Positions 8,045 through 17,000 of a stretch of 64,000 nt of DNA are shown piece after piece. A model generated the notes under the pieces. The model made no database searches and had not been told where the DNA came from. It saw only the letters and a program-made list of their open reading frames with translations. How positions within the stretch are numbered: position 1 is the stretch's first letter; each line of letters starts with the position of its first letter. The position numbers and the translations under genes are program-made. Source of the stretch: Prevotella sp. (lineage in GTDB: Bacteria; Bacteroidota; Bacteroidia; Bacteroidales; Bacteroidaceae); assembly GCA_016285075.1 (NCBI GenBank), contig JAEEQB010000009.1:1-64000 (forward strand), given 5' to 3'.

Positions 8045-10342
8045 ATGAAGGTCCTGATAGAAGGATATTACTACGACCCTGCTGTGCTGGAACGTGAGCA
8101 GGTGACGGACGGACTGATAGAGTATCATCGGCGCCCTAGCGACGGTTTCGTGTGCTATAACTACGTCGGTCATGTCTATTCTCCCATGCTGAAAGACTAC
8201 ATATTCTTCCTGCCCAAGGTGGTGCTGGAGGAAAAGGGAACAGAGGGCGCTGACGGCGACAGGGTGTTTGGCGAGAAGCCCGAGGACATCATCTGCGTGA
8301 ACGACAAGGACGGCAAAATGGATACTACGAAGCGCGGTTTTGTATGCGAACTGGCAGTATGGGTGTACCGCGCGCTGATGATTTACCGTGAGACCCACCC
8401 CGACCAGAACATCCTGTTGGAACGAAACATCGCACAGATAGGCAACCGTCGGCAACGGCTGAGCGACACGCTGCTGGACATCATTCTGGAACTGATACGT
8501 TTCAATCGAGAAAACCAGGACTACGTGCTGTTTGTGCTGAAGAGCATCCACTCTGGCTATAACAAAATCAACTGGAGAAGAACTATCGCCCACTCGCAAG
8601 CCATCGTGCAGGACGGAGTGCCTGTCTATCTGCGACCCGTCAACAAGAAAAAGCAGGTCAACTTCGACGAAGAACTGTTCATCATCTACTTCTCTATACT
8701 GAACTACATCTCGAACCACTACGGATTCCGCGTGAATATCAATATGGGATTCGAATTGATAACGGGTTCCAAGTTCAGGCATTACCTTGACGGATATGGG
8801 CGAGTGCGTATGCGTCAGATACGATACAAATATTTCTCTGACAAAGCATTGCGCCTATGGGAACTCTGCTATGCTTTTTTCGACAAGTCGCACGCCATCA
8901 ATGTGCGTGACGATCAGAAAGAATACTTGCTGGCGCAGAACTTCAATATCGTCTTTGAGGCCATCATCGACGAACTGGTGGGGAGCAAGGACATTCCATC
9001 GGGACTTAAGGAACAGAAAGACGGTAAACGGGTGGACCACATGTACACCTTTGCCGACCTGGTGTACCCCGGTGCCATGCAGAAGCAGGTGCAAAAGGAG
9101 ATATATTATATAGGTGACAGCAAATACTACAAGATAGGTTCGACTGTAGGTGACGAATCAGTGTACAAACAGTACACCTATGCTAGAAATGTGATTCAGT
9201 GGAACCTTGACCTCTTCCTCTCAGGCGATGAAGCGAAGAAACAGAAGGATAATCCCAAGAACATCTGGCTGCGCGACGAGACAACCGAAGGCTACAACAT
9301 CATTCCCAATTTCTTTATCTCGGCATTCGTAGATAAAAAACTGAGTTTCGAGAACGACAACCTGAGAAGACGTGAGACTATGTTCAATGCACGTCAGTTT
9401 GAGAACAGACTGTTTGATAGGGATACTCTGATCATTACCCACTATGACGTGAATTTTCTGTACGTATTGTCGCTCTATGCCCGCAATAATGCTTTCTCGA
9501 AAGCATCATGGAAAGTGCAGGTTAGGGAATTGTTCAGGAAAAACATTCAAGACGAACTAAACAGCAACTATTCGTTTTATGCCATCACTCCACGCGAGAG
9601 TGTCAACGCAGAGCAGTTTATGCAGCAGAATTTCCAGCAACTGTTGGGCAAAGTGTACACCCCATACGGAGGAACTGGAAGTCAGGAGTATTACTCTGTG
9701 GCTTTAGACAACGGAGAACGCTTCGCCAACGAGAACGAGAGAACACTTTCCTTGCTGGCCCCATATTTCTATATGGAGAAATGTCCTGTCGGTACTAACC
9801 CGGAATCTGTGTTGCCAAAGGTGGAACAGCAGGCAAAGGGTGTAGTTGTACCAGAGTCACTCCTCACTTTGCATTATGTACAGCGCTATTTGAAGGATAA
9901 TTTCCTCATCGGGTGCTACAAAGACGAAGCTCAACTGAATTGGATAATGGGTGCCAACGACAAAGGTACGAACCTCTACAATGTGAGGATATTCACCAAG
10001 GGTCTGAAGCGTGCTGGTACGATGAAACGAAGCCAGTTGGAGCAAGGCGGTATCAAGTTTGTCATACTCTATCGGTTAGGTGAAGATTTCAAGAACGAGT
10101 ATCGCGTATTCCACGTACATCACCACGCAGTCATGTCGGAGGAACGTATGCGTCAAGCACTATATCCGAACCCACAGGGTAACTATTTCTGTTTTGTGTT
10201 CGACGAGGAGGTGTCGATAAGCCCAGATGTTAATCTAGCGAAAATACTAACAGAATGTCGTCTTGATACAGACACCGATTATCAAGAAGGAGCCCCCGTT
10301 GTATTTAAAGGTGAGGAACTTCTTCGTTATCAAACTCGATAG
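8045..10342 (+). CDS. McrC/LlaJI-like restriction endonuclease subunit
   Basis: A 765-residue protein beginning 6 bases after the McrB-like gene. The middle holds a PD-(D/E)XK-type nuclease core: DHMYTFADLVYP followed by IYYIGDSKYYK, with Asp358 and Lys360 as the D-x-K pair. It is much longer than McrC of Escherichia coli (about 350 residues) and fits the LlaJI restriction endonuclease family, with a large C-terminal extension (about 480-765) of unknown function. Partner order (two m5C methyltransferases, McrB-like, LlaJI-like) matches LlaJI of Lactococcus and BsuMI of Bacillus subtilis. Expected role: site-specific, NTP-dependent cleavage of unmodified DNA. Confidence 0.85.
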   Translation: MKVLIEGYYYDPAVLEREQVTDGLIEYHRRPSDGFVCYNYVGHVYSPMLKDYIFFLPKVVLEEKGTEGADGDRVFGEKPEDIICVNDKDGKMDTTKRGFVCELAVWVYRALMIYRETHPDQNILLERNIAQIGNRRQRLSDTLLDIILELIRFNRENQDYVLFVLKSIHSGYNKINWRRTIAHSQAIVQDGVPVYLRPVNKKKQVNFDEELFIIYFSILNYISNHYGFRVNINMGFELITGSKFRHYLDGYGRVRMRQIRYKYFSDKALRLWELCYAFFDKSHAINVRDDQKEYLLAQNFNIVFEAIIDELVGSKDIPSGLKEQKDGKRVDHMYTFADLVYPGAMQKQVQKEIYYIGDSKYYKIGSTVGDESVYKQYTYARNVIQWNLDLFLSGDEAKKQKDNPKNIWLRDETTEGYNIIPNFFISAFVDKKLSFENDNLRRRETMFNARQFENRLFDRDTLIITHYDVNFLYVLSLYARNNAFSKASWKVQVRELFRKNIQDELNSNYSFYAITPRESVNAEQFMQQNFQQLLGKVYTPYGGTGSQEYYSVALDNGERFANENERTLSLLAPYFYMEKCPVGTNPESVLPKVEQQAKGVVVPESLLTLHYVQRYLKDNFLIGCYKDEAQLNWIMGANDKGTNLYNVRIFTKGLKRAGTMKRSQLEQGGIKFVILYRLGEDFKNEYRVFHVHHHAVMSEERMRQALYPNPQGNYFCFVFDEEVSISPDVNLAKILTECRLDTDTDYQEGAPVVFKGEELLRYQTR

Positions 10343-10352
10343 GCGATGCTAT

Positions 10353-10886
10353 ATGGCTGACAGACTCACCGAACAACAACGTCATAAAAATATGGCGGCG
10401 ATCCGAGGGAAGGACACGAAGCCGGAGCTGATTGTGCGGCGTGGACTGTGGAGTAGAGGATTCCGATATAGGTTGAACCATAAACGATTGCCTGGACATC
10501 CTGACTTGGTACTGAGGAAGTATCGTACTTGCATCTTCGTGAATGGATGCTTTTGGCATGGACATTTTGTTGAACAGAATAAAATGGAGAGTTCTGGGTG
10601 CTGCAAAATTCCAAAGACGAACCGTGAGTTCTGGGTGGCGAAGATTCGTAGGAATAAGGAACGGGATAAGGAAGAGCAGCATAAACTGGCTGAAATGGGT
10701 TGGCACTGCATCACAGTATGGGAGTGTGAACTGCAGCCGTCGAAACGGGAAGAAACGTTGAAATCGATTGCTTTCACGCTGAACCATATATGGTTACAAG
10801 ACCATCAGGTGCATGTTACTGCCTATCCGCAGCAGAATGAAGAGGACATGCAAATGCCAATGGCAGCAGAAGAAGATGTCGTTTGA
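10353..10886 (+). CDS. vsr: Vsr-like very-short-patch repair endonuclease
   Basis: The protein has 177 residues from the ATG at 10353; longer upstream starts would overlap the nuclease gene. It has the Vsr hallmarks MAAIRGKDTKPE, HPDLVLRKYR with Asp51, and CFWHGH with His69. Vsr nicks next to T:G mismatches that arise when 5-methylcytosine deaminates, so it commonly sits beside m5C methyltransferases, as here. One position is unusual: the catalytic His64 of the E. coli enzyme is Asn64 in FVNGCFWH. The C-terminal 30 residues are an acidic, Gln/Met-rich tail. It is the last gene of the operon, followed by two hairpins. Confidence 0.9.
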   Translation: MADRLTEQQRHKNMAAIRGKDTKPELIVRRGLWSRGFRYRLNHKRLPGHPDLVLRKYRTCIFVNGCFWHGHFVEQNKMESSGCCKIPKTNREFWVAKIRRNKERDKEEQHKLAEMGWHCITVWECELQPSKREETLKSIAFTLNHIWLQDHQVHVTAYPQQNEEDMQMPMAAEEDVV

Positions 10887-10899
10887 CAGGATGTTTGTT

Positions 10900-10948
10900 G
10901 CAATTGTCCGCAACAATTCGAAAAATTTTGAATTCGTCGGACAATTGC
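10900..10948. terminator. Long hairpin after the defence operon
   Basis: GCAATTGTCCG (10900-10910) pairs perfectly with CGGACAATTGC (10938-10948). The loop itself contains AATTC and GAATT that can extend the structure. It lies 14 bases after the vsr stop codon. No strong T-run follows, so it may be a terminator, a stabilising 3' structure or a protein site. Confidence 0.55.
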
Positions 10949-10976
10949 GATGAACAGGGTGTTCTGCTGTATACCC

Positions 10977-11009
10977 AATCCCCACACCAAGTATTAAAGT
11001 GTGGGGATT
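10977..11009. terminator. Bidirectional hairpin between vsr and the recombinase
   Basis: AATCCCCACAC (10977-10987) and GTGTGGGGATT (10999-11009) form a perfect 11-bp stem with an 11-base loop. It stands between the converging operon and recombinase pseudogene and probably ends transcription from both. Confidence 0.65.
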
Positions 11010-11034
11010 TAGTCTCTTGAGAGTATGCCTCGTG

Positions 11035-12264
11035 CTATGCAACTTCCTGTTTCTTGGGCTTTCTGCCTCTTTTCGATTTGGTAAAGTTGAACACCTTGTC
11101 AAGCAACTTGAAGTTGTTGTCGTTGATGATGGAGAAGTCTTTGGTGATATAGACATCTGCAATTTCGTAGTTGCTAACGTGGTTGAGGGCTTCATCAACA
11201 TCACCTTTACTGAACTTCATGAGATTCCTGGATAGGGTGGCGAAAGTATGGCGGGCCTAGTAAAATTGGAGTTTATTGATACCAACAGCTTTGCCAATCG
11301 TCTTTAGGCCGATGTTCAGGTTCTGATTGAAGCACTCAGCGCAGTAGTATTTCTTGTAGAATCTGAATATCCGGTCTTCGCCTTTCCATTTTTCCATGAG
11401 AGGCTGAATGTAGGGATGTACCTTGACCTCAATGTAGGCCTCGTCGCTTCGACGATCTCTGGTCTTAGTCCGTTTGTACTTGATGGTGCCGTTTTCCAGA
11501 CAACTGACTTGGTACATGTCCACAGAGTTTATGCCCATCAGGCAGAAGGAGAGAATGAAGCAATCGTGGGCCAGTTCTGCCAGCGTATTCTTCTTGGGCT
11601 GGTAGTTGACCACCTTCATGAGTTGATCCAGGCTTAAAGCCCTGACACCCTTTTTGAGCACTTGCTTGGGTGCCTTGTAGCGCAGGAACGGGTCGTTCTT
11701 GATGACAATCTCATCATCGGTGTTGTACTCCAGCATCGCTTCACGGAAGATGTGACGCATCTGTCCGATATAGAGTGATTGTGCTCTTGGGCGGTCATCA
11801 AGGAACGCCTCGAAGTCTTTGAGGAATGTGACGGTAATCTCTTGGAAGAAGAGTTTGCGGCATTCCAAGAACTTTTCGAGGGTGTTGAGCATGGTCAGAT
11901 AGTTTTTGGCACCCTTGATTTTTGCTCTTGACACCCAATCCTCTGCGTACGCAAAGAACTCCAGTTCCTTCTTCTCCTGCTTCTTGATGATCTTCTTTGT
12001 AATGGTGTGAGCATCATCTGGGGCTCCTGTCATGGAACCTGCAGCCAGATTGCTCATGTTGTCGATGAGGTCTAACCTCAGTTTCTCGACAATACGAGCC
12101 TTCTCAATGGACTTGATCTTCTTCGTCTTGGGAGAGTATTCTTGTTCATTGAGTCTTACCCCTGTTTTTACTCTTTGTCTGGTCTTGCCCTGTCTTACCA
12201 ACAGATAGACCTCACGCGTCTTTTAGGAAGATTCCTTCCCGAATTCAATGGAAATGGTTGCCAT
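11035..12264 (-). pseudogene. Tyrosine recombinase (integrase) broken by two stop codons
   Basis: Read from the ATG at 12264, one unbroken frame of 409 codons encodes a Bacteroidetes-type phage integrase, apart from two nonsense codons: TAA at 12223-12225 (codon 14) and TAG at 11257-11259. The first part reads MATISIEFGKESS, stop, KTREVYLLVRQGKTRQR. The middle has the SAM-like core-binding domain and the catalytic start. The second stop lies just before ARHTFATLSRN, which carries the conserved H-x-x-R-like box, and DVYITKDF holds the likely catalytic Tyr. There is no frameshift, so decay looks recent. A TTG at 12201 could restart after the first stop, but the second stop removes the active-site Tyr. 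It would have integrated the element at the neighbouring tRNA. Confidence 0.85.
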
Positions 12265-12360
12265 TTTGATAAACTTTTAAATTGTTAATACAGGAACCAA
12301 TCCTCGCGTCAATATATAAGCCTTCATCGGGTCTTTTTTGCGTCAATTTCGACCCTGTTT

Positions 12361-12423
12361 TTTTGCGGCGATTTTGCGGCGATTTTCGCCTTTTGAGCCA
12401 TTTTTGCGGCGATTTTGCGGCGA
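12361..12423. repeat. Four TTTTGCGGCGA units between integrase and tRNA
   Basis: The 11-bp unit TTTTGCGGCGA occurs at 12361-12371, 12372-12382, 12402-12412 and 12413-12423: two tandem pairs separated by 19 bases. Directly repeated short units between an integrase gene and its target tRNA are where arm-type recombinase or excisionase sites would be expected. That role is inferred. Confidence 0.75.
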
Positions 12424-12485
12424 TTTCGGGGCTCAAATTTGGAAATGAGAACCAAAAATGGAACTCTGATTTCCTTATACGAAAC

Positions 12486-12520
12486 ATCGAGAAACCCTTT
12501 ATTTATGGGAGTTTCTCGAT
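12486..12520 (-). terminator. Hairpin downstream of tRNA-Arg
   Basis: ATCGAGAAAC (12486-12495) and GTTTCTCGAT (12511-12520) form a 10-bp stem 12 bases beyond the tRNA 3' end on the minus strand. It is probably the tRNA transcript terminator, although the T-run is weak. Confidence 0.55.
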
Positions 12521-12532
12521 ATTTTCGCTCTG

Positions 12533-12606
12533 TGATCCCGTTGGGATTCAAACCCAAGACCTTCAGAACCGGAATCTGACGCTCTATTCAGCTAAGCTAC
12601 GGGACC
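12533..12606 (-). tRNA. tRNA-Arg (anticodon CCG)
   Basis: A 74-base cloverleaf reads on the minus strand. The acceptor stem is GGTCCCG with CGGGATC (one G-T pair) and discriminator A; the D stem is GCTT with GAGC. The anticodon stem TCAGA/TCTGA encloses the loop TTCCGGT, giving anticodon CCG for codon CGG. The T stem is TTGGG/CCCAA with loop TTTGAAT. CCA is not encoded. The gene's 3' end faces the integrase pseudogene, the classic arrangement for an integrative element inserted in a tRNA. A duplicate of the 3' end would be expected at the other element boundary, outside this window. Confidence 0.95.
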
Positions 12607-12626
12607 AATGCGCTGTAAAGCGGATG

Positions 12627-12634
12627 CAAAGGTA
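12627..12634 (-). promoter_or_regulatory. -7 box of tRNA-Arg
   Basis: TACCTTTG followed by C on the minus strand, 20 bases before the tRNA 5' end, matches the Bacteroidetes TAnnTTTG consensus. Confidence 0.6.
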
Positions 12635-12775
12635 CGAAAAAAAATGAGAAGTGAGAAACGTGAAGAGAGAAATGTTGGAGAATTAAAAACTTTTAAGTTT
12701 TTCCTGTTATGCGCAAAAAGTTAGCAAAAATCAAGTTTTTCTTTCATTTTGATAAAATATTCAAAGAAAATGCTT

Positions 12776-12803
12776 GCTTTTTAGTATTTATGTTGTACCT
12801 TTG
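12776..12803 (+). promoter_or_regulatory. asnA promoter
   Basis: TTG at 12776-12778 and TACCTTTG at 12796-12803 followed by CAC, with the start codon 28 bases further on. Confidence 0.6.
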
Positions 12804-12831
12804 CACGCAAATTTGCAAGAAAGACAGTATT

Positions 12832-13869
12832 ATGAGTAAACTAATAAGGCCGATAGACTATCAAGCACTGCTCGATGTGAGGCAGACAGAACAAGGTATC
12901 AAATTAATCAAGGAGTTCTTCCAGCAGAACCTCTCCACAGAGCTTCGTCTGCGCCGTGTTACTGCTCCGTTGTTTGTTTTGCAGGGTTTGGGAATCAATG
13001 ATGACCTGAATGGTGTGGAGCGTGCTGTGACATTCCCTATCAAGGACTTGAAGGATGCCCGTGCAGAGGTTGTTCATTCGCTTGCGAAATGGAAGCGGCT
13101 GACGCTGGCAGAGTATCAGGTAGAGCCTGGTTACGGAATATATACTGATATGAATGCCATCCGTGCCGATGAGGAGCTGGACAATCTGCACTCGCTCTAT
13201 GTAGACCAATGGGACTGGGAGGCAGTCATCCGTCGCGAAGACCGCACATTGAGGTTCCTGAAAAATGTGGTGGAGCGTATCTATGCGGCCATTCGCCGTA
13301 CAGAATACTTGGTATGTGAGACTTATCCTCAGATCAAGCCATTTCTCCCTGAGAAAATCAAGTTCATCCATGCTGAGGAATTGCTGAAGATGTATCCAGA
13401 CAAGACACCGAAAGAACGCGAGGATGCCATCTGCGAGGCCTATGGTGCTGTGTTTATCATAGGCATTGGCGGTAAGTTGTCGAACGGAGAGAAGCACGAC
13501 GGGCGTGCACCCGACTATGACGACTGGAGCACTGTTGCCGAGGACGGACGTCAGGGTTTAAACGGTGATATCCTCATCTGGTATCCAGTGCTGGGCCGTT
13601 CGTTTGAACTCTCATCAATGGGCATTCGCGTAGACAAGGAAAGTCTGCTGCGTCAGTTGAAGTTGGAGCATCAGGAGCAACGTGAGCAGTTGTTCTTCCA
13701 CCAGCAGCTGTTGAACGACCGTCTGCCGCTGAGCATTGGCGGTGGCATTGGCCAGAGCCGTCTTTGTATGGTTCTGCTGCATAAGGCTCATATAGGCGAA
13801 ATCCAGGCTTCCATCTGGCCTGATGACATGCGTCGCGAGTGCAAGGCTATGGGTATGCCTCTTATTTAA
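12832..13869 (+). CDS. asnA: Aspartate-ammonia ligase AsnA
   Basis: A 345-residue enzyme that makes asparagine from aspartate, ammonia and ATP. The start MSKLIRPIDYQ at 12832 is chosen because the promoter box lies just upstream; the longer in-frame extension covers the promoter and is not plausible. The class II tRNA-synthetase-like fold is recognisable: RRVTAPLFV, the block WDWEAVI, and the C-terminal IGGGIGQSRLCM with the conserved motif 3 Arg. Length is typical (E. coli AsnA about 330). It is monocistronic, bounded by a strong terminator. Product identification is firm. Confidence 0.97.
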   Translation: MSKLIRPIDYQALLDVRQTEQGIKLIKEFFQQNLSTELRLRRVTAPLFVLQGLGINDDLNGVERAVTFPIKDLKDARAEVVHSLAKWKRLTLAEYQVEPGYGIYTDMNAIRADEELDNLHSLYVDQWDWEAVIRREDRTLRFLKNVVERIYAAIRRTEYLVCETYPQIKPFLPEKIKFIHAEELLKMYPDKTPKEREDAICEAYGAVFIIGIGGKLSNGEKHDGRAPDYDDWSTVAEDGRQGLNGDILIWYPVLGRSFELSSMGIRVDKESLLRQLKLEHQEQREQLFFHQQLLNDRLPLSIGGGIGQSRLCMVLLHKAHIGEIQASIWPDDMRRECKAMGMPLI

Positions 13870-13897
13870 ACAGACTTCTTTTATTATAATCAGAGGG

Positions 13898-13934
13898 TTC
13901 CTCCACGATACACCTTGCTGTTATCGTGGAGGAA
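13898..13934 (+). terminator. asnA terminator
   Basis: A perfect 13-bp stem, TTCCTCCACGATA (13898-13910) with TATCGTGGAGGAA (13922-13934), followed by GTTTTC. Confidence 0.85.
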
Positions 13935-14016
13935 GTTTTCATGTCACTATACAATAGGGATAACGTTCAAAAAGTACTTATTCTTCATGGTTTTTATGTT
14001 TTTTTTGATTTGATAC

Positions 14017-14047
14017 TTGCAGTGGTACGGAAAAAATCGTAACTTTG
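14017..14047 (+). promoter_or_regulatory. Promoter of the GH31 gene
   Basis: TTG at 14017-14019 and TAACTTTG at 14040-14047 followed by CAC, with 20-base spacing. This is one of the cleanest Bacteroidetes promoters in the window. Confidence 0.7.
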
Positions 14048-14080
14048 CACACAAAATACGAACAAATCAACTAAAACTAT

Positions 14081-17000
14081 ATGAATAATACAAGAACAAT
14101 TGTGCCTGCACTGCTGTTAGCTTGTGCCATGACAGTACTGGGAGCAGATGTGAAGACAAATGGAAATGTGGTAACCATCCGCCCTGACGGTGGACAGGCC
14201 AAAGTCATCCAACTGGAGGTAATCAATGATCATATTATCCGAGTGCGAGCCACTTCAAAGAGCGAACTGCCTGTGAAGCCTCAAAGTCTGATGATTGTCC
14301 CACAAGCCCCTTATAAAGGCAGCGTTACAGTAGATGAGTACGAAGCTTACAATGATGAACTCGTGCAGCCTGCCCGCGTTGTTGTAAAAGCGAAGAACGT
14401 CCAATGCCAGGTGAGCAAGGAAACCGGCCGTCTGGAGTTTTTTGACGGGAACGGCAAACGCTTGTTGTACGAGGCCTACGACCGTGCAGGCGAGGAGCCT
14501 GGCAAGCAGTTCTGGGACTTCACCGTTCCAGAGCGGGAACTGGGTATCAAGGGAGGCGTCCAGCCCACTGAGGAGCAGAAGCATGGTCTCTCGTGGCAAA
14601 TGAAGTTTTTCTCGCCGCTCGGCAGTGAATCTTTCTACGGTTTAGGCCAGCACCAAAGCGAGGAGTTCAACATGCGTGGCAAGAACGAGGATTTGTTCCA
14701 GTACAACACGAAAGTGTCGATACCCTTCGTGCTGTCCACAAAGAACTATGGCATTCTCTGGGATGCCTATTCGTACTGCCGTTTCGGCAATCCCCATGAT
14801 TACCTTCAGTTGAACCGTGCTTTCAAGCTCTACGACAAACAAGGTAATCCCGGTCATTTGACAGGAACCTATATCGACGCCAAAGGTAAGAAGGTGGTAC
14901 GCGACGAGGACTCCATCTATTATGAATATGGTACGCCTGCGAAGTCTGAGATAGCCTTGAAGACGGACAATGGAGGCATCAAGAACCTGCCCAAGGGTTT
15001 CAATCTGGCAGGTGCCAATGTGGTCTATGAAGGCTATTTCGAGACCCCTGCCAACCTTCCCAAAGCCAAGACAGAAATGCCCCATCATCAGACTTCCAAC
15101 ACAGCTGTCTATCAGTTCATCCTCTACTATGCCGGTTACATCAAGGTATATATCGACGGCAAGGAGGTGGTGGCCGAACGTTGGCGTACGGCGTGGAATC
15201 CTAACGCCTATAAGTTCAGCGCCGACTTGACAAAAGGCGTCAAGCATCATCTGCGCATCGAGTGGCAACCTGATGGTGGCGAGTCCTATTGCGGTCTTCG
15301 CGTGGCCGAACCCCGCGACGTATACGACCGCGAGTCGCTCTCCGTATGGTGTGAGATGGCCAAGGACATGGACTACTATTTCATTACCGGTGAGAACATG
15401 GACGGTGTCATAAGCGGCTATCGCACATTGACAGGCAAGGCCAGCCTCTATCCGAAGTGGGTTTTGGGGTTCTGGCAGAGTCGCGAGCGCTACAAGACAC
15501 AAGAAGAACTCGTTTCAACCCTGGGAGAGTTCCGTAAGCGCCAGATCCCTATCGACAACATCGTTCAGGACTGGAACTACTGGCCCGAAGACCAATGGGG
15601 CAGCCATGAGTTCGAAGCATCGCGCTATCCCAATCCTCAGCAAATGCTCGACGATGTCCACCAGATGCACGGACGTTTCATGATCTCTGTCTGGCCTAAG
15701 TTCTACTGCAACACCGACAACTACAAGGAACTGGACAAAAACGGCTGGATGTACATCCAGTCACCTACCGACGACATTCACGACTGGGTGGGGCGTGGTT
15801 ACAAGAACGGTTTCTACGATGCCTATGACGCAGGAGCCCGCAAGTTGTTCTGGCGGCAGATGGACGAGAAGCTGTATACCAAATATAACAAGAATGGCGT
15901 TGCCGGTGTAGACGCCTGGTGGATGGATGCCTCCGAGCCGAATGTCCGCGACTGTACACCCATGTGGTATCGCAAGGCCCTATCAGGTCCTACGGCTTTA
16001 GGCACATCCACAGAATACTTCAACGCCTATTCCACCGTCAATGCCGATGCCATCTACAACGGACAGCGCGGTGTGTGGAAAGGCAAGAAAGACGAACCGC
16101 GTGTTTTCCTGCTGACCCGTAGTGGTTTTGCTGGCGAGCAGCGCTATTCGACAGCAACGTGGAGCGGCGACATCGGCACCCGATGGGAGGACATGCGTGC
16201 GCAGATGACAGCAGGCCTGAACTACTCTATGTCGGGCATCCCCTTCTGGGGTATGGACCAGGGTGGTTTCTGCGTGGAGAACCGCTACGTGGCCGCCCAG
16301 CAGCTCTTCGACCGTACAGGCCAGGAGAACGAGGACCTGAAGGAATGGCGTGAGCTGCAGACACGCTGGAACCAGTTCGGAGCCTTCATCCCTCTCTTCC
16401 GAAGTCATGGCCAATGGCCCCTGCGTGAGATATGGAACATTGCCCCAGACAACCATCCCGCCTACAAATCGTTTGTCTACTACGACAGACTACGCTATCA
16501 ACTCATGCCCTATCTCTACTCACTTGCCGGATGGGCCCACTTCAAGGACTACACGCTGATGCGTGCCTTGGTGATGGACTTCAACGGCGACCGCAACGTG
16601 GAGGACATCGGCAACCAGTGGATGCTGGGACCTGCGCTGATGGCTTGTCCGGTAGGCTATTACAAGGCCCGCAACCGTAGCGTCTATTTCCCCTGCCAGA
16701 GTGGCTGGTACAATCTCTATACGGGCGAGAAGGTGATTGGCTCCGACAGCGAGAGCATGAACCAACCTGCCAGCCTTTCCAGCCGCCGGTTGGTGGTCGA
16801 TGCTCCTTACGAGCAGATTCCCGTCTTTGTCCGCGAGGGAGCCATCATCCCCTTTGGTCCTGAGATGCAATGGAGCGACGAGAAGCCCGCCGAGCTCATC
16901 AACCTCTATGTCTACGCCGGACAGAACGGCTCGTTCCAACTCTACGAGGACGAGGGTACGAACTACAATTACGAGAAGGGCAAGTATGCCACCATCGACA

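Noticed and set aside
12361..12423. CRISPR-like array
   Set aside because: Only four 11-bp units in two tandem pairs, no spacers of equal size and no cas genes.
12245..12647. Several short frames on both strands over the TTTTGCGGCGA repeats
   Set aside because: They arise from the repeat itself and from the tRNA gene; the encoded Lys/Ser/Gln-rich repeats have no independent support.
12709..12831. N-terminal extension of AsnA
   Set aside because: The extension spans the promoter and is Phe/Lys-rich without similarity; the start at 12832 gives the normal family length.
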